Assembly (NCBI GenBank): GCA_030536355.1
Contig: JAUNQD010000006.1
Coordinates: forward strand, 18,276-82,275
DNA: 64,000 bases
Source: Bacillota bacterium
GTDB lineage: Bacteria; Bacillota; Clostridia; Peptostreptococcales; Anaerovoracaceae
Reading direction: 5' to 3'
The translations under genes were made by a program, and so were the position numbers. Shown piece after piece: positions 9,500 to 17,129 of the stretch. Numbering within the stretch: the stretch's first letter is position 1; each line of letters opens with the position of its first letter. Under the pieces are notes generated by a model, which saw only the letters and a program-made list of their open reading frames with translations, had not been told where the DNA came from and did not search any database.

Positions 9500-10591
9500 T
9501 TATGCGATCACTGACTTCAGTACTTCGAGGAATTCGTAGCAGTCTTCAGGATAGATCTCACCCATGTTAGCTACCTGGAACATTCCCATTTCTTCGTACT
9601 TGCCCTTGCCGCTGTAAACTACGTATCCCTTAGCTTCCAGATCAACCAGGAACTGCTTCAGATCTCTTCCTTCAGGCAGGAATACTGATGTTACTGTGCT
9701 TGCCATCTTTTCTTCGTCATCCAGCAGGAGCTTCAGACCCATGTCCTGCATTCCCTTTCTCAGGATGCCTGCACATTCCTTATATCTTGCAACTCTTGCT
9801 TCAACACCGCCGTCAGCCAGAGCATTGTCCAGAGCAACGTCCAGAGCCCAGAACAGGTTAACGTTAGGAGTGTTAGGAGTCTGGTTGTTCTTTTCTGCTG
9901 CTGCATAGTGCTTAGCCAGGTTCAGGTAAACGTTCTTGCCCATTGCAGGAGTCAGAGTTTCATAAGCTTCTCTCTTACCGCAGATGTAAGCTGAACCAGG
10001 GTATGCGCCCAGGCACTTGCCGCCTACTGATGTAGCGAATGTGATGTTCATATCAACTACGTCGATCAGTTCGCCCGCTGCTGCTGATACGCAGTCAACG
10101 AAGAACCACTTGTTGTATTTCTTAGCAACTTCACCAACAGCCTTAACAGGGTTTACCATACCTGTTGAAGTTTCATGGAATACCATAGCAACTGTCTTGA
10201 CTTCAGGGTTAGCTGCCAGCATTTCTTCTACCTTTTCGATGGATGGGTATTCGCCCCATTCGAATTCACAATCAACCAGTGGAATTTCATACTTCTGGAT
10301 GATTTCAAGGAGTCTTTCGCCGAAAACGCCGTTTCTGATCAGCATTACTTTTTCACCTTCGTTGAAGATGGATGAAAGTACTGTTTCGTTTGAAGATGTT
10401 CCTGAACCGGAGATGATCACTGATCTGTATGAATCATCTGCCTTGAACAGCTTGTTGATCTTTTCTGTAGCTCTTGCAAACAGTTCTTCGAATTCTGCTC
10501 CTCTGTGGCAGATGTCGTAGTGAGCCAGTGCTGCTCTAACGTTTTCCTTTACCATGATTGGGCCCGGGCTGAATAATTTAGGTGCGCTCAT
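9500..10591 (-). CDS. Class V PLP-dependent aminotransferase (AGXT/PhnW-like)
   Basis: A 363-residue fold-type I aminotransferase. The start MSAPKLFSPGPIMV and the block CHRGAEFEELF are typical of the alanine-glyoxylate / 2-aminoethylphosphonate-pyruvate aminotransferase group. SGSGTSSNE binds the cofactor phosphate, Asp166 (FVDCVSA) contacts the pyridine ring and Lys192 (GGKCLGAYPG) should hold PLP. The amino donor cannot be assigned. No phosphonate genes lie nearby, so PhnW is not proposed. The ATG at 10591 has AGGAAG upstream and is preferred to a TTG six codons earlier. It may be co-transcribed with glpK across a structured spacer. Confidence 0.82.
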   Translation of the reverse strand: MSAPKLFSPGPIMVKENVRAALAHYDICHRGAEFEELFARATEKINKLFKADDSYRSVIISGSGTSSNETVLSSIFNEGEKVMLIRNGVFGERLLEIIQKYEIPLVDCEFEWGEYPSIEKVEEMLAANPEVKTVAMVFHETSTGMVNPVKAVGEVAKKYNKWFFVDCVSAAAGELIDVVDMNITFATSVGGKCLGAYPGSAYICGKREAYETLTPAMGKNVYLNLAKHYAAAEKNNQTPNTPNVNLFWALDVALDNALADGGVEARVARYKECAGILRKGMQDMGLKLLLDDEEKMASTVTSVFLPEGRDLKQFLVDLEAKGYVVYSGKGKYEEMGMFQVANMGEIYPEDCYEFLEVLKSVIA

Positions 10592-10616
10592 TTTTTTACT
10601 TCCTTTCAAATTATAA

Positions 10617-10700
10617 AAAATTACATTTTTCTCATTCTATATGCAAAGCGCGCTTAGCGCTATCGCTTACTCTTTGCAAAGGCGCAGACTGCGCTTTGCA
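10617..10700 (-). repeat. Structured intergenic repeat with TGCAAAG/CTTTGCA arms
   Basis: The spacer between glpK and the aminotransferase contains nested inverted repeats. ATGCAAAGCGC at one end pairs with GCGCTTTGCAT at the other, and TGCAAAG-CGCA pairs internally with TGCG-C-CTTTGCA. An AGCGCTATCGCT element sits between. There is no T run, so it is not a plain terminator. It resembles a REP-like or RNA-processing element. Confidence 0.5.
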
Positions 10701-12200
10701 TTACTCTTCTGACCAGTTCTTAGCTCTTTCTACAGCTCTGTGCCAGTTATAGAGAAGTGTTTCTCTTTCGTCCACACTCATCTTAGGCTCATATCTCTTG
10801 GCCAGCTTCCAGTTGCCTTCCAGCTGTGCTATGTTATCGAATTCACCTGCACCCAGTGCTGCCAACTGAGCTGCGCCAAGTGCTGTAGTATCCTTGATAA
10901 CCGGAACGTCTACAGGGATACCGATCAGGTCAGACTGGAACTGCATCAGGAAATTGTTTGCTGTAGCACCGCCGTCAGCTCTGAGGATAGTGATTGGCAT
11001 GCTTGCATCCATGTTCATTACATCCAGGTTGTCTTTTACCTGGTATGCAGTGGATTCCAGAGTAGCTCTAACGATATGTTCTCTTGTTGTTCCTCCTGTG
11101 ATACCTACCATAGTTCCTCTAGCATAGGAATCCCAGTGAGGTGCCGCCAGACCTGAAAATGCAGGAACGAAGTAAACTCCGCCGTTATTTCCGGCATTGT
11201 AAGCCATCATTTCGGTCTGTGCCGCATTATCTATGATTTTGATTCCGTCTCTCAGCCACTGTGTAGCAGCACCGGTGATATATATACCGCCGTCGAGAGC
11301 GAATGACATTTCTTTGTTAAGTCTCCAAGCGACTGTAGTAAGAAGTCCGTTCTTAGAGTAAACAGCTTTCTTACCTGTGTTCATCAGCATGAAGCATCCT
11401 GTTCCGTATGTACACTTGATAGTTCCCGGCGAGAAACATGCCTGGCCGAAAAGTGCTGCCTGCTGGTCAACTACGGAACCTGAGATCGGAACTTTAGCTC
11501 CGATGAAATCCAGTGGATCTGTATATCCGTAGATCTGTGCACTATCACAGATCTCAGGCAGGATGCTGGCAGGTACTCCCAGGATATCCAGGATGTCCTG
11601 ATCCCATTTGCCTGTATGGATGTTGAACATCATAGTTCTTGATGCTGTTGAACAGTCAGTTACGTGCACTTTACCATGAGTCATCTTCCAGATGAGCCAT
11701 GAGTCAAGCGTTCCCGCTAAGATACGGCCTTCGTTGATCTTTTCTTTAACACCGTCTACGTTATCTATGATCCACTTCATCTTAGGTCCGCTGAAGTATG
11801 AATCCGCCATAAGACCTGTCTTCTCACGGATCAGTTCGCCGTATTCCTTAGTGAGTTCATCGGCATATCTTGCCATTCTTCTGTCCTGCCATACGATAGC
11901 ATTGTAGACAGGCACTCCTGTGATCTTGTCCCAAAGCATGCAGGTTTCACCCTGGTTGTCGATACCGATGCAGGCAACCTGATCTGCTGATACTCCTCCC
12001 AGCTGGAGAGCCATGTTCATGGACTCTGTAACTCTCTGCCACAATTCGATAGGATCATGTTCTACCCAGCCCGGTTTAGGGTAATACTGGGTATGTTCCT
12101 TGTAGCCTCTGGCGATAGTGTTCCAGTTTTCGTCAAGGAGCAGAGTCGTAGTACCTGTAGTACCCTGGTCAAGACCAATGTAATACTTTTTCTTTGCCAT
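10701..12200 (-). CDS. glpK: Glycerol kinase
   Basis: A 499-residue FGGY-family kinase. The N-terminal LDQGTTGTTTLLLDE is the phosphate-binding loop. IVWQDRRM, then TLDSWLIWKMTHGKVHVTD and ASRTMMFNIHTGKWD match glycerol kinases closely, and DGGATANNFLMQFQ lies in the C-terminal ATP-binding half. It phosphorylates glycerol to glycerol 3-phosphate. The ATG at 12200 follows GGGGAGGAAAG. No facilitator or glycerol-3-phosphate dehydrogenase gene is nearby. It follows an AraC-type regulator by 17 bp, so both are likely on one transcript and the regulator may respond to glycerol. Confidence 0.92.
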   Translation of the reverse strand: MAKKKYYIGLDQGTTGTTTLLLDENWNTIARGYKEHTQYYPKPGWVEHDPIELWQRVTESMNMALQLGGVSADQVACIGIDNQGETCMLWDKITGVPVYNAIVWQDRRMARYADELTKEYGELIREKTGLMADSYFSGPKMKWIIDNVDGVKEKINEGRILAGTLDSWLIWKMTHGKVHVTDCSTASRTMMFNIHTGKWDQDILDILGVPASILPEICDSAQIYGYTDPLDFIGAKVPISGSVVDQQAALFGQACFSPGTIKCTYGTGCFMLMNTGKKAVYSKNGLLTTVAWRLNKEMSFALDGGIYITGAATQWLRDGIKIIDNAAQTEMMAYNAGNNGGVYFVPAFSGLAAPHWDSYARGTMVGITGGTTREHIVRATLESTAYQVKDNLDVMNMDASMPITILRADGGATANNFLMQFQSDLIGIPVDVPVIKDTTALGAAQLAALGAGEFDNIAQLEGNWKLAKRYEPKMSVDERETLLYNWHRAVERAKNWSEE

Positions 12201-12217
12201 TTCCTTTCCTCCCCTCG

Positions 12218-13123
12218 TCATGTTTCATCTACGGAAATGTAATCATCTATCAAAGTATGATCTACCTTTGAAAACATATTTTTTTTGAATTCTCCCGAAG
12301 AGATCCCTATAAGCTTCTTATACATCCTGTTCATATGAGCATGGTCGAAAAAACCGCTGTCCAATGCTATCTCGACAAGCTTTTTGTCGCTGTTTTCGAT
12401 TATCTTCTCCATGGATGTCTGAAGCCTTATTATCTGTGAATAGAGTTTAGGCGAAACACCTATGCATCGTTCGAATAATTTACCAATATGTCTGGAAGTG
12501 AATCCCGTTTCATAAGCAAGTTCTTCCACCCTGACATTTCCCTGTGTCTGGAATATCCTTTCGGTACAATACTTTACTATGTATCGTTCATGCTCATTCT
12601 GAAGATTTACTCTTACTATTTTAGAGATGAGACCCGCCCTTTCTTCCAGCTTGATATCTCTTTCCAAAACAGACAACATCTGTTCTTCGCCCATCACACC
12701 GCCGCGGATAGGGATTGCTGTATTTGCAATGCTTCCCGCATTTTTTCCGTTCTTTATCAGCGAATATCCCGTACCCGGCATGAACCTGATGAAGACATAG
12801 TAATCTTCAGGCGCGATATATAATTTTTTGATTTCATCTATGGCACCGCAGAGAAACCCTTCCGAAGGGTCATCATTAGTTTTATTCCCCTTGAACACGA
12901 GTGCCATGCATCCGTCCGGAACTATAGGAACATATCGTCCTTCACTGTGCCCCTCATCTAGAGTAATATAATACATATCTATAGCAGCAGTATAAAGCGG
13001 ATGTCCGAATGAGATGTCCAGCCTGTTGAATGACACCCCCTCAAATTCGAACATCATAGGCTCGTATTGGATCCTATCTTCCGTAGGAGCCAGATGTTGT
13101 TTACTGCTTATTACAAAAGACAT
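12218..13123 (-). CDS. AraC-family transcriptional regulator
   Basis: A 301-residue protein with an AraC helix-turn-helix pair at about 195-290 (VRVEELAYETGFTSRHIGKL and LVEIALDSGFFDHAHMNRMY). The N-terminal 150 residues look like the cupin-like sensing module often annotated DUF6597, including VPDGCMALVF and FIRFMPGTG. It lies just before glpK on the same strand with a 17-bp gap, so regulation of glycerol kinase is the simplest guess. The ATG at 13123 has GGAGG at good spacing and a near-consensus promoter upstream. Confidence 0.85.
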   Translation of the reverse strand: MSFVISSKQHLAPTEDRIQYEPMMFEFEGVSFNRLDISFGHPLYTAAIDMYYITLDEGHSEGRYVPIVPDGCMALVFKGNKTNDDPSEGFLCGAIDEIKKLYIAPEDYYVFIRFMPGTGYSLIKNGKNAGSIANTAIPIRGGVMGEEQMLSVLERDIKLEERAGLISKIVRVNLQNEHERYIVKYCTERIFQTQGNVRVEELAYETGFTSRHIGKLFERCIGVSPKLYSQIIRLQTSMEKIIENSDKKLVEIALDSGFFDHAHMNRMYKKLIGISSGEFKKNMFSKVDHTLIDDYISVDET

Positions 13124-13172
13124 TTATTTCCTCCGAATAGCAAAAATCGGAACACACCTTTTACTCACCTAA

Positions 13173-13201
13173 AGCATACTACCTGATATTTCCCCTGTCA
13201 A
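13173..13201 (-). promoter_or_regulatory. Promoter for the araC-glpK unit
   Basis: On the minus strand TTGACA (13201-13196) and TATGCT (13178-13173) are separated by exactly 17 bases. Confidence 0.75.
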
Positions 13202-13249
13202 CTTCCGTTTTTTCCTAGTCAGATATATGGCTAAAAGTGTAAAATTAAG

Positions 13250-13279
13250 TTGGTAAAAAATGGATATTTTTTACATAAT
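13250..13279 (+). promoter_or_regulatory. Promoter for the plus-strand permease cluster
   Basis: TTGGTA (13250-13255) and CATAAT (13274-13279) are 18 bases apart, about 45 bp before the first plus-strand ATG. It is divergent from the araC promoter. Confidence 0.5.
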
Positions 13280-13324
13280 TTTTAGAAAATTTCGCGAATA
13301 TTTTCATATAGAAAAGAGGCAATC

Positions 13325-13642
13325 ATGCAAGCAGTAATGGGTATGGATCCCGACAAAATGATATTGATATTTCCGGCAGCGTTAGTCGCTATATTCATTG
13401 TAGTGACTCTGCAGAAATATATGTGCGACAGACCAAATGTATATATGGGACTGGTACTTCCGGGATTATGCTTCATAGCTGCTACTATCATGGCAGTAAG
13501 ACCGTTCTTCGTAGTAGGTCCGGGAGAACATGTCGGCCTTATCAATTTCTGTCTGAGGATGTGGCTCACATTCAACATCCCTACCATCGTATTCATGTTC
13601 CCGTTCCTCAAGAGCTGGAAACAGAGAAAGATGCAACAATAG
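13325..13642 (+). CDS. Small membrane protein of unknown function
   Basis: A 105-residue protein I do not recognise. It has three likely membrane helices, at about 12-30, 43-62 and 75-96, a Cys-containing loop (KYMCDRPNVY) and a basic C-terminal tail (KSWKQRKMQQ). The ATG has AAGAGG five bases upstream. It precedes the amino-acid permease by 78 bp with no terminator and probably shares its promoter. An accessory role for the permease is possible, but nothing in the sequence proves it. Confidence 0.65.
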   Translation: MQAVMGMDPDKMILIFPAALVAIFIVVTLQKYMCDRPNVYMGLVLPGLCFIAATIMAVRPFFVVGPGEHVGLINFCLRMWLTFNIPTIVFMFPFLKSWKQRKMQQ

Positions 13643-13720
13643 GAAATAATTATAAATGGTCAAAGTTTATATTTATTTTATATCTTAATTATTTTTCACT
13701 ATTTTAAGGAGGTTTTTCTT

Positions 13721-15280
13721 ATGGAAAACAAAGTACAAGCTCAAGCTCTGAGCAGATCTTTGGGCCTCGCAGAATGCGTTACTATTACAGCCGGAGCTGT
13801 AATCGGCGTAGGTCTGTTCACAGTTGGTTCACAGATCGTAGGTCTGATGGGTGGTACAGTAATCATCGCATCACTGATCGCATTCGTACTGATCCTGTTC
13901 CCATGCGCAATGTATGGTGAGCTGGGTGCTGCACTGCCACTCGCTGGTGGTACTTATTCATTCGCTAAGAGAGCTATCAACTATCCTGTAGCGGTATTCG
14001 AAAGCTGGAACTACACTCTGGCTCAGGTTGGTATCGGTGCATCAGAAGCTATGGCTTTCTCAAACTACTTCGTAAGACTGCTGAACGCACTGGGCTGCAA
14101 CGTTCCTGTTGACAACGGCGACTACTCACTGTTCGACTTCTTCAATGGCGCAGTTCCTGCAGACATCTTCCTGTGGAAGACTCTGCCAGCTATCGGTCTG
14201 TTCATCCTGTTCACAGTTATCTCATACAGAGGTATCGAAATGAACGGTAAGACTCAGAACTTCTTCATGTTCTTCTTCTGGGCATGCTCACTGGTATGGT
14301 TCGCTACAGTAATCGCTAAGGCTGATTTCTCAGGCGTAACTGAAATGGTTGCAGGCGTTGGTATCCCTGCAGGCGTTAACGCATTCGCTCAGGCAGTTCT
14401 GCTCGTACTGTGGTGCTTCTTCGGATACGAAACAATCGTAGGTATGGGTTCAGAAGTTAAGTTCCCTCAGATCACTATTCCTAGAGCTCTGCTGATCTCA
14501 CCTTTCTGCGTACTGGCAGTTAACCTGTTATTCCAGTGGTTCCTGTGCGCACTGACTCCAGCAGAAAACATTCCTGACCTCTACACAGCAGCTGCTCCTT
14601 ATGCAGAAGCTATGCAGTATGCAGGTATCGTTGGTCTGCCACTGATCATCCTGTGTTTGGGTATCACTCTCGGTGGTGACTTCTCAACAATGAACCCTTG
14701 TATCGCTGGCCCTGCTCGTTACATGTACATCATGGCTCAGGACGGCAACTTCCCTAAGTACTTCGGTGCTGTACATCCTAAGCACAAGAGCCCTCACAGA
14801 GCAGTTGTACTGTGTGGCGTTCTCGGAATCTTCTTCATCCTGACTGGATCGATCAAGATCGTTGCTATGATGTGCGCTTACAACCAGATCCAGGCTTACA
14901 TCATCGGATTCTGGTCATTCCTGGCACTGCGTAAGAAGGAACCTGATCTCCACAGACCTTGGAGATGTCCTGCCGGCACATTCGGCGGTTGGTTCTCAAT
15001 CATCGCATTTGCTATTCTGCTGATCCTGGCTTATGACCCAGTTGCTATCTGGTTCAACATCGGTTGGGACGTAATCGCTATCCTGTACTATGTACTGTAT
15101 GTAAGAAAGAGACCTATCCCTCAGGAAGCTATCGACCTCGAAGCTCTGGCTCTGGCTACAGTAGAACCTACTGCTGAAGAAAAGGCTGCTCTTGATGCTC
15201 AGTACAAGAGATGGAGAATCGGCGCTTACATCTTCGCTGCTGTTGGCGTAATCCTGTTCGCTGGATCATGGTTATTCTAA
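13721..15280 (+). CDS. APC-superfamily amino-acid permease
   Basis: A 519-residue transporter with about twelve membrane helices. The first helix carries the APC signature VTITAGAVIGVGLFTVG, followed by YGELGAALPLAGGTYSFAKR. It probably takes up an amino acid by proton symport or exchange; the substrate cannot be read from sequence. A perfect AAGGAGG precedes the ATG. Codon choice is narrow (CTG, GGT, GCT, ATC, GTA repeated throughout), suggesting high expression and a main role in amino-acid nutrition. A small membrane peptide gene begins one base after its stop codon. Confidence 0.88.
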   Translation: MENKVQAQALSRSLGLAECVTITAGAVIGVGLFTVGSQIVGLMGGTVIIASLIAFVLILFPCAMYGELGAALPLAGGTYSFAKRAINYPVAVFESWNYTLAQVGIGASEAMAFSNYFVRLLNALGCNVPVDNGDYSLFDFFNGAVPADIFLWKTLPAIGLFILFTVISYRGIEMNGKTQNFFMFFFWACSLVWFATVIAKADFSGVTEMVAGVGIPAGVNAFAQAVLLVLWCFFGYETIVGMGSEVKFPQITIPRALLISPFCVLAVNLLFQWFLCALTPAENIPDLYTAAAPYAEAMQYAGIVGLPLIILCLGITLGGDFSTMNPCIAGPARYMYIMAQDGNFPKYFGAVHPKHKSPHRAVVLCGVLGIFFILTGSIKIVAMMCAYNQIQAYIIGFWSFLALRKKEPDLHRPWRCPAGTFGGWFSIIAFAILLILAYDPVAIWFNIGWDVIAILYYVLYVRKRPIPQEAIDLEALALATVEPTAEEKAALDAQYKRWRIGAYIFAAVGVILFAGSWLF

Positions 15281-15281
15281 G

Positions 15282-15425
15282 ATGGGTAGATTCACCGGAA
15301 CTATAGCATTTATATTTCTTATCGTAGTTGCCACTCTCGGCCTCGGAGCATATGTGATGCAGAACGCATTCGATGATCCTACAATGACATTCAAAGATCT
15401 CTTTGAAATGTTATCTAACAGATAA
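15282..15425 (+). CDS. 47-residue single-helix membrane peptide
   Basis: A short open frame starting one base after the permease stop and ending just before the terminator. The peptide begins MGRFTGTIAFIFLIVVATLG with a single hydrophobic helix at about 7-25, then a polar tail rich in Asp and Met ending LFEMLSNR. The tight coupling, the complete lack of spacing and the terminator placed directly after it argue that it is translated. No family was recognised. It could be a small accessory subunit of the permease. It has no separate strong ribosome site, consistent with translational coupling. Confidence 0.6.
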   Translation: MGRFTGTIAFIFLIVVATLGLGAYVMQNAFDDPTMTFKDLFEMLSNR

Positions 15426-15445
15426 GAAGTACATAAGCAAATAAT

Positions 15446-15477
15446 AAGAGGATGTGTCGTAAGACACATCCTCTTTT
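15446..15477 (+). terminator. Terminator after the permease cluster
   Basis: A 13-bp perfect stem AAGAGGATGTGTC / GACACATCCTCTT around GTAA, ending TTTT. Its A-rich left flank could also serve the converging radA transcript. Confidence 0.85.
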
Positions 15478-15522
15478 ATTTATGATCATTCAGTTTTGAT
15501 ATTCCTGTTCTATATTACGTTT

Positions 15523-16992
15523 CTATTCGAAGAGACTTCTCATCTCTGATATATTCTTCATGCCAATAACCTTGACCTGTGCCGCCCCAGCTTTTTTTCT
15601 CGATGCATTGACCTCTGCTGCGACTTTCTTCAACCTATCAGCATTCTTAACAGGGAGCACTATGCGTTCAAAACCCAGCTTAACAGCTTCTTTAAGGATC
15701 TTCTCACCGTTCTGTACGGCTCTCAGATCGCCTGTCAACCCGATCTCACCCAGCACGACCGTATTGCTTCCCAAAGGCTTGCCTCTGTATGAGGAGTACA
15801 CCGCCATAGCAACAGCCAGATCGGTATATGTTCCTTCAGGTCTAAGTCCTCCTACAATGTTGACATAGACATCCTGATCGATGAACTTAAGGCCCATCTT
15901 CTTCTCCAGAACGGCTAAAATCATGTTTAGACGAGAGTTTTCGACACCTATCGATGTTCTTCTCGCAAAACCGATATTCGTCGGTGAGGTAAGAGCCTGA
16001 ACCTCCAGAACAAGAGGTCTGGTCCCTTCATAAACAGCTGTAGCCACGGCACCTTCGCTTCCCGTTCCCATTTCCTCAAGAAGTGTTCCAGAAAGGTTAT
16101 CGATCTCGATAAGACCTTCTTCTGCCATCTCGAATGCACCTATCTCACTGGTCGTCCCGAATCTGTTCTTCTGGGCCCTAAGTATCCTCATCTCATGGCT
16201 TCTGTCACCTGTAAAGCTGAGCACGCAATCTACCATGTGTTCTACTATCCTCGGGCCTGCCAGATCACCGCTCTTAGTAACGTGAGCTACGATAAAGATA
16301 GGAATATTGTACATCTTCCCTATTCTCATAAGATCATTGCCGCAGGCACGTACCTGAGATACACTTCCCGGCGCGGAGTCCAGTTCTGCACTGTACATAG
16401 TCTGGATCGAGTCTATTATAAGGAATGCCGGTTTTATCTGCTGGCAAACAACATCTATATTCTCCATATTGGTTTCGGCTAATATGAACAAACTGTCCGG
16501 CAGCTGCCTGCACACTCTGTCAGCTCTCATTTTGATCTGCTCTTCGGATTCTTCGCCCGATACATAGAGAACAGTTCCCTGTGTCGCTGCGATATTAGCT
16601 GCCGACTGTATGATAATAGTCGACTTGCCGATCCCGGGTTCTCCCGATATAAGAGTAAGCGATCCCGGAACAAGACCACCTCCCAGCACTCTGTTCAGCT
16701 CGCCAATGCCTGTATCGATACGTTCCTTTTCACCCGACGATATCTGTGACAGTTTAGAAGGCTTACCTGCACGTACGCTCTCTGCCATACCCGAAACACC
16801 AAGACTACCGCCGGCAGCGCCCTTTGCACCTGCTCCTGCGGAAGTCCTTCTTCTTTTATCATTATCGTCTATCTCAATGACCTTTTCTTCTACCATGGAG
16901 TTCCATGCACCACAAATGCACTGACCCATCCACTTAGGACTTTCATATCCGCATTCCTGACACATGAACACTGTTTTAGCTTTTTTAGCCAT
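15523..16992 (-). CDS. radA: DNA repair protein RadA (Sms)
   Basis: A 489-residue RadA with the usual order: zinc finger, RecA-like ATPase, Lon-like C-terminal domain. Cysteines 11, 14, 25 and 27 form the finger; the second pair is CIC, one residue shorter than the usual CxxC. The Walker A box is GEPGIGKST, the RadA-specific motif KNRFG occurs in RAQKNRFGTT, and the C-terminal third has GGLRPEGTYTDLAVA as in Lon-like domains. It promotes branch migration during recombination repair. It has its own promoter and is convergent with the permease cluster. Confidence 0.94.
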   Translation of the reverse strand: MAKKAKTVFMCQECGYESPKWMGQCICGAWNSMVEEKVIEIDDNDKRRRTSAGAGAKGAAGGSLGVSGMAESVRAGKPSKLSQISSGEKERIDTGIGELNRVLGGGLVPGSLTLISGEPGIGKSTIIIQSAANIAATQGTVLYVSGEESEEQIKMRADRVCRQLPDSLFILAETNMENIDVVCQQIKPAFLIIDSIQTMYSAELDSAPGSVSQVRACGNDLMRIGKMYNIPIFIVAHVTKSGDLAGPRIVEHMVDCVLSFTGDRSHEMRILRAQKNRFGTTSEIGAFEMAEEGLIEIDNLSGTLLEEMGTGSEGAVATAVYEGTRPLVLEVQALTSPTNIGFARRTSIGVENSRLNMILAVLEKKMGLKFIDQDVYVNIVGGLRPEGTYTDLAVAMAVYSSYRGKPLGSNTVVLGEIGLTGDLRAVQNGEKILKEAVKLGFERIVLPVKNADRLKKVAAEVNASRKKAGAAQVKVIGMKNISEMRSLFE

Positions 16993-17041
16993 ACGCTTTT
17001 CCTTTCAGCCATACCCCTTGCAAACATTTGTTCTTTTTTAT

Positions 17042-17070
17042 AATATACTCCATCTTTTAGAAAAATGCAA
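17042..17070 (-). promoter_or_regulatory. Promoter for radA
   Basis: Minus strand: TTGCAT (17070-17065), 17-base spacer, TATATT (17047-17042), about 50 bp before the radA ATG. Confidence 0.6.
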
Positions 17071-17073
17071 GAA

Positions 17074-17101
17074 AAAAGACGGACCGCAAAGTCCGTCTTT
17101 T
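17074..17101 (-). terminator. Terminator after the EF-G-like gene
   Basis: AAAGACGGAC and GTCCGTCTTT pair around CGCAAA. On the minus strand the stem is followed by a T run. The GACGGAC stem recurs at 19218 and 20524. Confidence 0.8.
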
Positions 17102-17129
17102 GATATGTCTGTTTTTATCGTCGGTCGGC

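Noticed and set aside
9500..10591. 2-Aminoethylphosphonate-pyruvate aminotransferase (PhnW)
   Set aside because: The fold and N-terminal block fit, but no phosphonate genes are near and the lysine context differs, so only the family is named.
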